Below, one piece after another: positions 1-8,822 of a DNA stretch of 21,337 bases. Each line of letters begins with the position of its first letter. Position 1 is the stretch's first letter. Both the position numbers and the translations under genes were made by a program. Under the pieces are notes generated by a model. The model saw only the letters and a list, made by a program, of their open reading frames with translations, made no database searches and was not told the DNA's origin. This DNA is from Hypsibius dujardini (Eukaryota; Tardigrada; Eutardigrada; Parachela; Hypsibiidae): positions 1-21,337 of the forward strand of contig LRSR01009813.1 in NCBI GenBank assembly GCA_001579985.1, in the 5' to 3' direction.

Positions 1-30
1 ATGCGAGGTCGAGCGAGTACGGGGGGTGCG

Positions 31-213
31 GCAAAAGTTTGAGCCCTTCTTGCTGCAGAAAATCAATGGTCAAGCTGCAGGTGTGGCTGCTGGCGTTATC
101 GTGGTGCAGTTTCAGGCCTCGAAGTCCAATCTTTCCTCGTTTATTCCTCAGTTTCCGCACGAGCTTCTTCAAGCAGGTTTTCACGTAATAGGCAACATTG
201 ATGGTCCTCCTGC
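31..213 (-). pseudogene. Mariner-family transposase fragment (minus copy)
   Basis: This is the reverse-oriented twin of the plus copy and reads the same transposase piece on the minus strand, including the HHDN motif region. A few substitutions separate the two copies. One lies in the codons just after HHDN, where the plus copy has GTC AGC and this copy differs. It has no start codon, terminal repeat or full catalytic triad, so it cannot be an active element. Confidence 0.65.
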
Positions 214-439
214 TCTACTTATTTTTTATCTAGGTCGTCTGTCTCTCCCACACCAGGCAGGAGGACCATCAATGTTGCCTATTACGTGAAAACCTGCTTG
301 AAGAAGCTTGTGCGGAAACTGAGGAATAAACGAGGAAAGATTGGACTTCGAGGCCTGAAACTGCACCATGATAACGTCAGCAGCCACACCTGCAGCTTGA
401 CCATTGATTTTCTGCAGCAAGAAGGGCTCAAACTTTTGC
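31..439. repeat. Palindromic (fold-back) duplication of a mariner fragment
   Basis: Positions 31-213 and 257-439 are reverse complements of each other over 183 bases with only about three mismatches, separated by a 43-base spacer. Both arms hold the same piece of a mariner transposase gene, so two copies sit tail against head around the spacer. Such near-identity implies a recent event or an assembly fold-back at a contig edge; the closeness to position 1 keeps the artefact explanation open. The flanks (1-30 and 440 onward) are not complementary. Confidence 0.9.
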
Positions 440-474
440 ATGTGACGGAGGCCTGGCTAAACCCACCGTTATAA
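257..474 (+). pseudogene. Mariner-family transposase fragment (plus copy)
   Basis: An open frame reads about 60 residues of a mariner (IS630/Tc1/mariner) transposase. It includes a stretch like INVAYYVKTCLKKLV, typical of the region before the second catalytic aspartate, then LHHDN, which carries that aspartate. The family normally continues into a proline-rich HPPYSPDL-type motif. Here similarity stops at the end of the palindrome arm (about 439), and the frame runs 11 more codons to a stop at 472-474. The first and third catalytic acids and the terminal repeats are absent, so this is a dead fragment. Confidence 0.75.
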
Positions 475-971
475 TTGTGAGATTACAGTAGGAATTGTCA
501 ATATTAAAAGCCGGTCATTAGTCAAAATTTGCACTGGTCATTTTAATAACTCTTTATCAGCTTTCGGAAAAAATTTACTTTCTATGTGCCTAAAGAAATG
601 ACTAAAGGGTGCTTTTTCAAACATATCTTCTCTAATCTGGGCATTCATTGTGCTTATGCGTGACTAGTGAAGTGAGTAGTGAAGAAAAGACAAGAAATGT
701 TGCTCAAAAACGACTAAGGCTAACAAACTCTGCCACATTCCATTAAGATAAAATACTTTGTTGGCGCCAGAAGCGCGTTTCAGATAGAAGAGAGAGGCAA
801 CCAAAATCACTGAGGGGCTGGAAAAGGGGCCTGGACCCTTGTCATGGCCAGTCAACCCAATATATTGTTAAAAATGGTACGATTGGGGCTAACTTGAAAT
901 GATTTTGACAATCGCAACGCAAAATAGTTCTGCTTCATTTTTTAAAATTAGTCTCATATTATTGATCATTT
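475..971. other. Intergenic, no supported gene
   Basis: AT-rich sequence between the mariner palindrome and a heptamer repeat. The open frames here are short, lack family resemblance and show no convincing start, splice or poly(A) context. I see nothing else to annotate. Confidence 0.6.
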
Positions 972-1005
972 ATTGATTATTGATTGTTGATTATTGATTA
1001 TTGAT
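972..1005. repeat. Tandem TTGATTA heptamer repeat
   Basis: About five imperfect tandem copies of a seven-base unit close to TTGATTA (variants TTGATTG and TTGATCT). It abuts the left end of the fold-back element that follows. Confidence 0.75.
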
Positions 1006-1455
1006 CTAACTTCATTGGCACGACTCCAAACACTTTTTTGGCGCAATTTTAAAATCCGAAATATACTGGAGGCCTCCATTTTTGCTCATTTAACTCTAAA
1101 AAGTTGCAATTTCGGAAAAGGTTCATTTGAAGATTTTCGATAGAATCCCTCTCTAAATTCCATTGGAATCGATTGGCATCAGCAGAAGGGGCGGAGTTAT
1201 GGAGCAGTTTGACTTGCGACTGGAAACTTCCCAGTGACATGTTGGAAATGACCCATAACTCCGCCCCCTGGTTTCCACAAAAGATTCTGTGGAAATTGAA
1301 CGTGGAGAGGGAAAATGACAAAACTTGTTCAATTGAACTCTTTCCAAAAATGGACAATTTTGACAGTAATCATGAGGAAAAATATAATTTTCCATTTCTT
1401 CTCAACTTTGAAATTGTGCCCCAAAGTGTTTAAAATGATGCCGATCAAGTTAATT
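1005..1455. repeat. Diverged fold-back (MITE-like) element
   Basis: A large imperfect inverted repeat centred near 1230. The innermost part is a perfect 15-base arm pair: GGGGCGGAGTTATGG near 1189-1203 and its complement near 1253-1267. Moving outward, similarity continues with gaps, through a CCCTCTC block. It reaches an outer pair near 1010-1065 and 1395-1455 that shares a TAACTT...GGCA...AAACACTTT...AATTT pattern. No transposase frame lies between the arms. The structure fits a non-autonomous fold-back transposon or an old inverted duplication. Confidence 0.55.
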
Positions 1456-1740
1456 TTATGAATTATCACTAGTGTATGAGTAAACTAAAAAAAATGAAGA
1501 GAAGCCATTTTGCGTTGCCAGTGTGAAAATAGAGCCAACCAAGATAAATACTATAAAATAATATCGACACAAAATGATATTTAATAGAAATTGGATTGGC
1601 AGTGATATCTATTAGTTATTTCAACTAAAATATCATTTTTCATCGAATGGCAGTGTCGTGGGTTGTGAAACGCGTCTCCTTCGGTTGCAAATAACCAACC
1701 AAAGAGAGCCACGTTGATTGCGCAATCCGCCCGCATCAAT

Positions 1741-1887
1741 ATGAAGTTTGTGAGAATGCCATCGCTGAGTGAGATTTTGGGCATGCCCAAGAAGGAAGGC
1801 GATATTATTATTGCAACAAGAGCACGGTACTTTCTTCCTCTAGTGCAGGTCAAACGTCAACTACCCAAGCTAAACAAGGCAAATTAA
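1741..1887 (+). CDS. Candidate small protein or terminal exon, 48 residues, unrecognised
   Basis: An ATG-started frame of 48 codons ends with TAA at 1885-1887, and AATAAA follows at 1891-1896. The predicted peptide is basic (start MKFVRMPSLSEIL, end KRQLPKLNKAN). The same frame is open upstream of the ATG for about 25 codons, after an in-frame stop near 1669-1671, so this may be the last exon of a longer message. It is convergent with the importin gene and ends 117 bases beyond that gene's stop codon. I recognise no family. A chance open frame next to a chance AATAAA is possible in such AT-rich DNA. Confidence 0.35.
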   Translation: MKFVRMPSLSEILGMPKKEGDIIIATRARYFLPLVQVKRQLPKLNKAN

Positions 1888-1890
1888 TTA

Positions 1891-1896
1891 AATAAA
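1891..1896 (+). terminator. AATAAA poly(A) signal after the small plus-strand frame
   Basis: A canonical hexamer four bases after the TAA stop of the 1741-1887 frame, followed by an A-rich run. It is close for a poly(A) signal, but overlap with the stop region does occur in compact genomes. Confidence 0.35.
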
Positions 1897-2004
1897 AAAG
1901 ACAAAAGCGTGCACCCAAAGGCGTTCGTCCTTTGAGTAGCACAAGGCTAAAAGGATAAGCTATGAAAAATGAATGGGAAAGAAAAAAGGTGTTGTAGAAG
2001 TGGC

Positions 2005-3563
2005 TCACTGCTGCTTGACATGCGGCTGATCAATCGCTTTATTGAGGTGCCGCTCATCCGCAAACTTTATCATCTCACCGAGCAGGTTCTGAATGGAAAA
2101 AGATATCCCATTACCAGACAAGGAGAAAAGAATGCAGACAGACAAAGGGTCAAGATATAATGAATCTACTGCGTGACATACCTTGTTGGTTTCACTCATA
2201 TCATGGGCCAAGACATTCCACCACTCCAGGTCGTGTTGCTGAACATTCATGATGGTTTGCTTAAAAATGGCAAACTCGTCAATGATCTCATCGTCCACCG
2301 GGGTGGTAAGATGCTTCAATGTTTCCGATTGGTAGCCGTCTGAGCCCCAGTCTTCGTCGTCGGCGTCCTCTTCCTCCTCCTCTGCAGCACCTTCCAAGGC
2401 ACCATCATCCATCTCCTTCTTATGTGAGTCTTCATCGTCCGTGTTGACCACTTCTTCGTCGCCTTCATCATCTGTCCACTCTTCCTCACTCTCATCGTCT
2501 CGGTGGGTGTAAATCCGCTTCAACCCCTGCAAACAAGCAAGCAATCAACTGATGGTTTGACGGTCAGTCTAGTAAGGCATCAATTACCAGTGCAACCCTC
2601 CGATGGCGACCAAACTTATTTCTTCAATACCATGTCCCCTAAGATGATTTTAAAAAATATCACTCGCGGCAAGGAGTTCCCCCTTCAACGGGGAGAAAGT
2701 CGGGCAACATATCAACTGGCGCATGTACATTGCAATATTTATGAACGCTTGATTGAATGATTTAACATTTGATACTGAAGGTTACAGTTTAACGAGGAAG
2801 AGCTTTCTTTTTCCATTCAGTTGTTTTGAATCAGTGAAAGAGTATTTCACAACGCCGATCTTTAGTTAAACTACTGTATATCAAACTAAACGTCCGTCTA
2901 TTTTCATGGTAGAAAAGGTCACGTAACGGAGGCAGACGAACCTGTAGCGAATAGCAAGGCAATCCACCAACCAAAAAGCAGTATTCCACTAAGTCCTCAC
3001 AGAAATGATAGCCTGCGTTCTCATAACCGTTCCAACAACAGCCAAACAAAGAGCCCTGCTACACCAACCACATCGCATGAAGAAAAAGCATTGACAATAG
3101 TTACATTTTCATTAAAAAACCTTTCTATAGGTTCATGAGGAAAAAGCCCAAAAGAGCTACGACAAATCATTCAATCAAGCCTTCATGAATATTGTCAATG
3201 TACGTACTCCAATTGAGATCGTCCCCGAATTTCTCCCCGTTGAACGGGCAACTCTTTGCCACGAGTGATATTTTTCAAAATCATCTTAGGGGACATGGTA
3301 TTGAAGAAAAGTTTGGTCACGATGAAAGAGTTGCACTGGTGAATGATCCCTTGTAAGAGTCAGCATGTATACTAATACTTCTTCAAATTCTGCCTGCTTG
3401 ATTATCCTTATTTTCGTGTGCCTGAACACCAGCCTGCTGAAACGTTTACAACGTACGTCGCTCGTCAATGCAATTGTAACAATAATTTGTCTGGATGATT
3501 GTGGCCCTGTCGGTTTGTCTGTCCGCCTGTTTGTCGTCCGTATCTACCCTGCCTGCCTGTCTA

Positions 3564-3597
<34 letters not shown>

Positions 3598-6500
3598 ACC
3601 TTGTCGTCCTGTATCCCTGCCTGCCTGCATGCTTGTCTGTCTGTCGAATTGGCTAGCAGCGAAAGCTGATTGGTCAGTCATTCTTCATGTCTGTAGGTAT
3701 ACCAACCTGAAAGAGTAAGAGAGCAGCCGGCAATAACTTGGGTCCCAGGGCCTGCACCACCGGACTGCGCAGTGCTGGCGGAAGTTGCATGAAAATGGTC
3801 AAGCCCAGCACCGCCAACTTTTTGTCGTGAAGGCCAAACATGCAGTCGACCTCGTCCAGCCACATCTTGACAAACTTCTCAATGAGGTCTCCTCCATCGG
3901 GCGCCTTGGCGGTTTGCAAAACAGCCAGAGTGGATGTTGGGTCGTAGTAGAGGGCCGCGACAATCACCAGAATCAGCTGGGTCTTCAGCTCAGACAGCAC
4001 GACATTGGAGAAAAGCTTACTGAAAACAGACACCGCGTCAACAACTACACACCTTGTCTCTTTTTTTAGTCTATTACACTAGCTTATAGACTTCAATTAA
4101 TTGATTGTGACATACTCTACCTGAAGACTACTTGCATAATAGCTGGCACATATTGATTGATCAGGCCCTTGTAGGTGAGGACGAGCACTTCCAGCAGTTT
4201 AGCCGCGTGGCATTGCGCCTCTTCTCCCGCTTCGTCGTTGCCCAAGACATGCTCACACATGGTACACATCTTCTCCAGCCGGGCTGGATCGCTCAAAAAC
4301 CCTTCCCGGTCACGCGTGGCGTAGTTGTAGAGGCAGACAACCTGCAAGCAAACACCACATCATCACAATAATGTCCACAGACAGATACACACACATGCAA
4401 AGAAGCAAACCAACGGCCAGGCAGACAGACAGTCAAACACACATGAGCAATCGGAGAAAAATATCTAGGCAAGCAGCATGTATGGTGGCAGATCAACAAC
4501 TCAATAAGGAGAAGCCCATACCATGTCGGAGAAGTAGTCGATGCCGCAATCGGGATTGGCGAGAATCTGCCCGCAAATATTAAAGCCCTCCCATAGACTG
4601 GGCGTGATGCGCTTACTAGTGAGCGATGTGAGGAGGCCAAACATCTCCTCGTAGAACTCAGCCAGGTCGTGTTGAAGGATAATCTGAATGACTTGGATGA
4701 TGATGGGAGCCAATTGAGCATTCAGTTGGGGTTTCTCGGTGGTGCAGTCATTGAGGAGCTCCAGCGTCTGTAGGACCGACATGCCTGTGAGGGAGTTGCT
4801 CCTTTCATCGTCCTGACTGTCCTTAGACTTTTGTACAATGTTCTGGAAGGTCTGCAGGAGGTGACCGGCTAGGTCGGTGGCGCACGTCGACACCTCGTCC
4901 GGGAATTCCACCACAAATGTCTGGAGACAATTTATTGCAAAACTTTTCATCAAGACGAGCAGGCAGACAGACAACTCGAGAGATCGCGATACCGGTAGAA
5001 AGACACAGACTTCTCAACAGAGACTCTCATTCAATAGGCACGACAAAGCAGACGTCCCGAGTACACACCAGGGCAATAAACTCATAAGACACCTCCTAGA
5101 CAGACACGCACATTAAACATTCTGCACATCCATTTGGCCGATTGACCATCCAGACAACATCGAGACAGAGACATGTATCTGTAAATACCTGAAGAACCTC
5201 AGAGAGCTCTTCATAATTGGTCAACCGCACCAAGTCCAAGGTAACGCGTAAAATGTTAATGGCATGTGGCCGGAGAAAGTCCTCTGCGGCCTTTTGATTA
5301 TCCAGGATCTCGTTCAACGCCAAGGCCGACTCGACGCGAACCGGCAGTTGGGTGTCGTCCATCAACAGACGCCGGGCACTTTCCAATCCCATGTGAAGGT
5401 TGTCCTTGTTCTTGTACTCTAAATAGGCAAACTGCCGGAACAGCCAGACCGCCCGATACCGGATAAAAGGATGCGGATTGGACATCTCCGGGAAACCGTG
5501 CTTCACGAGGATACTTTCAATGCCCTCCTTATAAGGCTTCCGGCGCATCAGGGTCCGGCCTGCAATGCCTGTAAAGAGAATAACAAAAGGCCCATGTAAT
5601 CTAAAGAGGAATCCAACAATCACGATCGAAGGAACAATATAATTTGCCTCGCTTTTTAAACACTGGCAAATAAATAATAAAATGGACCACAGACCTAACT
5701 ATACCTATTTAATAGCTACATCAACAGACAGACAGCCTGGCCAATAAGCCAGCCAGCAGATAAGTATAAGAAGAAAGACATACACACAGGCAGATAGTCA
5801 AACGGACAGAAAGAAAGTAAGGCAAATCTCGGCTTACCAAGAAAGTGAAGCGCGCCGTCCTTGTCGCGTATCCTGGCGGGATCGTCCGTTAAATTGGCCA
5901 TTATAAAAGTCAAAATGTCCGGTATGAGTTTGGGATGTTTCTTGCAGAGTGTGTGAAGGAGATATTGGGCGGCGGCTTCCGGTGAAAGATATTCCGCATG
6001 GACATCCGTTCGGCAGAGAATCCACTCAATGGGGTCTTCCTGCCACAGCTCAATGTCCTCCTCCTTGTAGCACATAAGGGGAAAGATAACCCGGGCCAAC
6101 AGATCGGTGGCGTGCGGTTTGATCAGCTTCCAACACGACGGCACCTGAAATTCACCAAAACACATTTCCTTCTCATTCCATCTTTAGACAGCGATAACTA
6201 TGTAGACATTGTTTGCAAGTGAAAAGCTATCCAAATGGCTAATAGACAATGGGTCAATCGGCCCAACGGACCTTGAGCGCCTGTCGCACGTAAGTCAGAC
6301 TCTGCTGCAGGCAACGCGGCGAAACGTATTTGCCGTGGATGAAGCTGCTCAGCAGGGTAAACACCGACAGCAGAATCTGCTTAGCCAGATTGCCGACGAA
6401 AAAGTTGGCAAACGCGTGGTATTCCTTTTTGGTGTCTTTCGGATTGCCGTACCGATCGAATACTTTAGCTGCAACCACAACCAACACTATTTCCTCAAGG

Positions 6501-8385
6501 GAACAGGCAAAATTATATGCAAGACAAGCAGACACGCTCAAATATAACCCAATAAACAAATGACAAGGAAACAAACAGCCACACAGAAGAAAGACAGGTA
6601 GGCAGGCAGGCAAGCAAAGGCCTAGACAACGAATAGAGATAGCAGACAGGCATTTAGCTGCAGAGGCAGACATGTATTACCAAAAATATGCAGACACCAT
6701 TTTTTGGTCTTCCACCAGATGGTCTCCTGGCGTTCATCCTGCTCCATCTTATCCACTTCCGCCGGCACCGGTGATTCAAAGACTTTTAGGATAGTCAGCA
6801 TCCACCCTTCGGTGGTCTTGAAGTCAAACACTTTGAGGGGGAAGTCGTACTGCACGTAGCAGAAGAAGATTTTCAGACAAATCTTTATGAGGGACACGGA
6901 AGCTTCTGATGTATCGGGCAATAGCTCTTGCATCCGCTGAAGAAGAAGCGGTTGCAGAAACTTCACCGCTTCGTCTGCAATAGAAGACAAATCAGTAACC
7001 AGCAAAGCACCACCAATCATCCAATCAATCAATCCCCATCATCAGCAAATTAGTCAACTGCTCTAAAGTCCCTGCCATTTTGAGCGATGAGGATTAATCT
7101 GTAATCAACTCGGAAAGAGAAGAATATTCCTGCACATTCAGGGGAGATGTGTTCCCGTGCATATGCCCGGAAGTGACTGACATTTAGTTAAGCCGGATGG
7201 CTCAAACCTGGACCATCGCAGTTTGCCTTGACTTTTGCTAGCCCGGCAAAAAATGGCTGTAATTCGGTTAAGACCCACACCTTCGCCAACACCTCCCATT
7301 TCCCCCTGACGCCTTTGGCAAATTAAGTTTTCCTTGACTGGAGTAGCAAAATGAAGGAGAATCTAATCTTAAAATGACAACTAGATCCCCGGTTCAAGTC
7401 CACAATGAAAGCGCAGAAAAGTCACTAAAACACATGTCAATCTAGCAATCAAGCCCACGCACACAACAAACATCGCCATTGAAAATAAACTTCCACCTTG
7501 ACAATCGACACTTTATCTCATTCTAAATCCACTTCGCCCTAAAAATCTCAATCCCCACATCTACATGCAGCGCAAAAATAATAGCCTAAGTTTTTATCTG
7601 TCTGAGAAAGATAAAGTGAATACGCACGAGGCGAAGCACTACTCGCCAATGGGGAGGCACTCCATCAAACGAACCGGCCGGCTACGAATCATCACAATCA
7701 AGTCAATCGATCAATCAATCAGCCCTTTCTTATAAAACATCTCAATCCGTTGAAAATAACTTTTCTTATCGACAAACTGACTTTTTCACTTCTTCACCGG
7801 GCACAAAATTAACAGTTCAGTCCCTTCCGTGTCCAATAATTGCAAAAACTGACCCAATGGAATGCGATCGTCAGCGGGGCGGTACTCAAAGGCATGGACC
7901 AGCCGGTAGAGTGCCATCAAGGCTCCATACCACGTCTGATGCTGCTGCGATTCCAGGCAGAACCTCACCCGCTGCACGATATTGGTATACTTTTCAGGAA
8001 AATCCGCCTTCAAGACACTCTCCAACGCCACGGCCAACTGCGCCCTCACGACCTCGGGGGAGTCAATGACGGCTTCCAGCAGCTGCTCCCTCAATACTGC
8101 TTTATCCTGCTCGTGAATGGCGAACGGCATCCCCTCCCCCTTCTCTTGCGCCTTTTTAATGTCATGCTCTGTCACATCGTCCCATTGGTGGACAATGTAA
8201 TTTTTCAAGAAGATGGCCGCGGCGGTGCGTGAGGCCTGGTCGGCTTGCGGGTTGCTTGCATGTTGAAGGACAAGAGGACCGAAATTGATAATCTTCCTCA
8301 GGGAATTGAGCTTCTTCTCCGCCGCTTCACGGTGGTTTGGATCGAGGGTGGCACTAAACAGTGCCGCGAGGGATGCTGGCTCCAT
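2005..8385 (-). CDS. IPO7: Importin-7/8-type nuclear import receptor, 10 exons
   Basis: Karyopherin-beta receptor that carries cargo such as ribosomal proteins and signalling factors through nuclear pores under Ran control. Exons in transcript order: 7854-8385, 6681-6974, 6272-6468, 5838-6144, 5189-5568, 4522-4920, 4121-4341, 3707-4019, 2182-2526, 2005-2088. They join in phase to 3072 nt (1023 residues; human IPO7 has about 1040). The start MEPASLAALF matches the family's MDPNTI start. The importin-beta N-terminal domain covers roughly residues 20-100, followed by HEAT-type helices throughout. Conserved blocks include WWKxKKW, FPLMCY, ELWQEDP, DGALH, AECHAAKLLEV-like and LHDKK. An acidic Asp/Glu stretch lies at about 890-940, as in vertebrate IPO7. 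The vertebrate FG-containing tail is replaced by a short end. I saw no AATAAA downstream. IPO8 is the alternative name; invertebrates usually have a single IPO7/8 gene. Confidence 0.95.
2558..3363. repeat. Long inverted repeat inside importin intron 8
   Basis: Two arms of about 208 bases (2558-2765 and 3155-3363) are inverted copies with roughly 15-20 percent divergence and a spacer of about 390 bases. The best-matching core is near 2620-2690 against 3230-3300. Both arms share a reading frame with the peptide MSPKMILKNITRGKE. The differences inside that core are synonymous (TTA/TTG, CGC/CGT, AAG/AAA), followed by conservative changes. This suggests the arms descend from coding sequence of an unrecognised repeat family. 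No transposase was seen in the spacer. It fits a fold-back element or an inverted duplication of a gene fragment. Confidence 0.7.
3550..3597 (+). repeat. CTGT/CTGC tetranucleotide microsatellite
   Basis: About eight uninterrupted CTGT units at 3565-3597, flanked by degenerate CTGC/CTGT units from about 3525 to 3645. It lies in importin intron 8, between the inverted repeat and exon 8. The cysteine- and serine-rich open frame here is a by-product of the repeat, not a gene. Confidence 0.9.
6592..6615 (+). repeat. CAGG/CAGA tetranucleotide run in importin intron 2
   Basis: A short run of AGGC/CAGG units. Related degenerate CAGA/GACA/CAGG runs lie in other importin introns, near 4380-4440 (intron 6), 4960-5105 (intron 5) and 5720-5815 (intron 4). 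The unit is the complement of the one in intron 8. They are probably remnants of one satellite family spread through this gene's introns. Confidence 0.6.
6975..7853 (-). other. Importin intron 1 (879 bp), no further gene seen
   Basis: The donor is G|GTCAGT at 7853 and the acceptor TTGCAG ends at 6975. The splice joins IPL to DEAVKFLQP, in line with the family. The interior is AT-rich with short CAATCAATCA runs near 7695-7725. I saw no repeat pair, RNA gene or coding block. First introns often hold regulatory sequence, but nothing here shows it. Confidence 0.6.
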
Positions 8386-8511
8386 GGCACTTGGGAGAGC
8401 GAAGAAAAATGGCAGAGAACTTGGCGAAGAACCTTTTTTTAATTGTCTCCTTTTTTGAACAGATGAAGAAGAAATGTGAGTTGTGAAATCATTTATACAC
8501 AGCATTCATCA

Positions 8512-8648
8512 TGCTAAGCCATGTGGGACAAACAGCTAAAAAAAACATTCTTCGGTTGTGGTGAGCCGTTTGGCATACATAAATACATTATGGTGAGCGA
8601 TGTGGGACATGCACTTATACAGTTATTATAGTGAGTCTTGTGGCTTAC
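8512..8648 (-). promoter_or_regulatory. Four-fold repeated motif upstream of the importin start
   Basis: Four degenerate copies of about 20 bases of the type GTGAGC-(A/G)TGTGGGACAT (plus-strand writing) lie near 8512-8530, 8559-8579, 8591-8610 and 8629-8648. They are 127-264 bases upstream of the importin ATG, where a promoter or 5' UTR is expected. No TATA box was seen. The function is inferred from position and repetition only; it could be a decayed tandem repeat. Confidence 0.35.
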
Positions 8649-8672
8649 AAGCGTGGCCATTAGTTCCCTCCT

Positions 8673-8822
8673 TCAGTAGATGTCGTGGTGTCCCGCGCCT
8701 TGACCATGACAGATGCTAAGATAGTTCTTCAATCGGTCGATACTCTTGAGGATATTGGTCGCCATTTGAGCTAATTCATCCAGCTCATTGACATTGAAAT
8801 GGGGTTGGCTTAAAGTATTAGG
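8673..8822 (-). CDS. 49-codon in-frame extension after the reductase stop, unrecognised
   Basis: Directly after the TAA of the short-chain reductase, the same frame stays open for 49 codons to TGA at 8673-8675. The peptide has a helix-like, coiled-coil-prone middle (NVNELDELAQMATNIL) and a His/Gly tail (HGQGAGHHDIY). The context TAA-C is one in which readthrough is sometimes reported. It could be a readthrough extension, an exon of another transcript, or plain 3' UTR that is open by chance. The first in-frame ATG gives only 30 residues. Confidence 0.3.
   Translation of the reverse strand, partial: PNTLSQPHFNVNELDELAQMATNILKSIDRLKNYLSICHGQGAGHHDIY

Noticed and set aside
3365-3718. 117-codon plus-strand frame rich in Cys, Leu, Ser and Val
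   Set aside because: Most of it is translated CTGT/CTGC microsatellite in an intron; no conserved domain.
4371-5116. Clustered short repeats considered as a CRISPR-like array
   Set aside because: The units are four-base slippage repeats in introns of an animal gene, with no spacers of constant length.
7840-8232. 130-codon plus-strand open frame
   Set aside because: It is antisense to importin exon 1, whose minus-strand frame matches the family along its length; a shadow.
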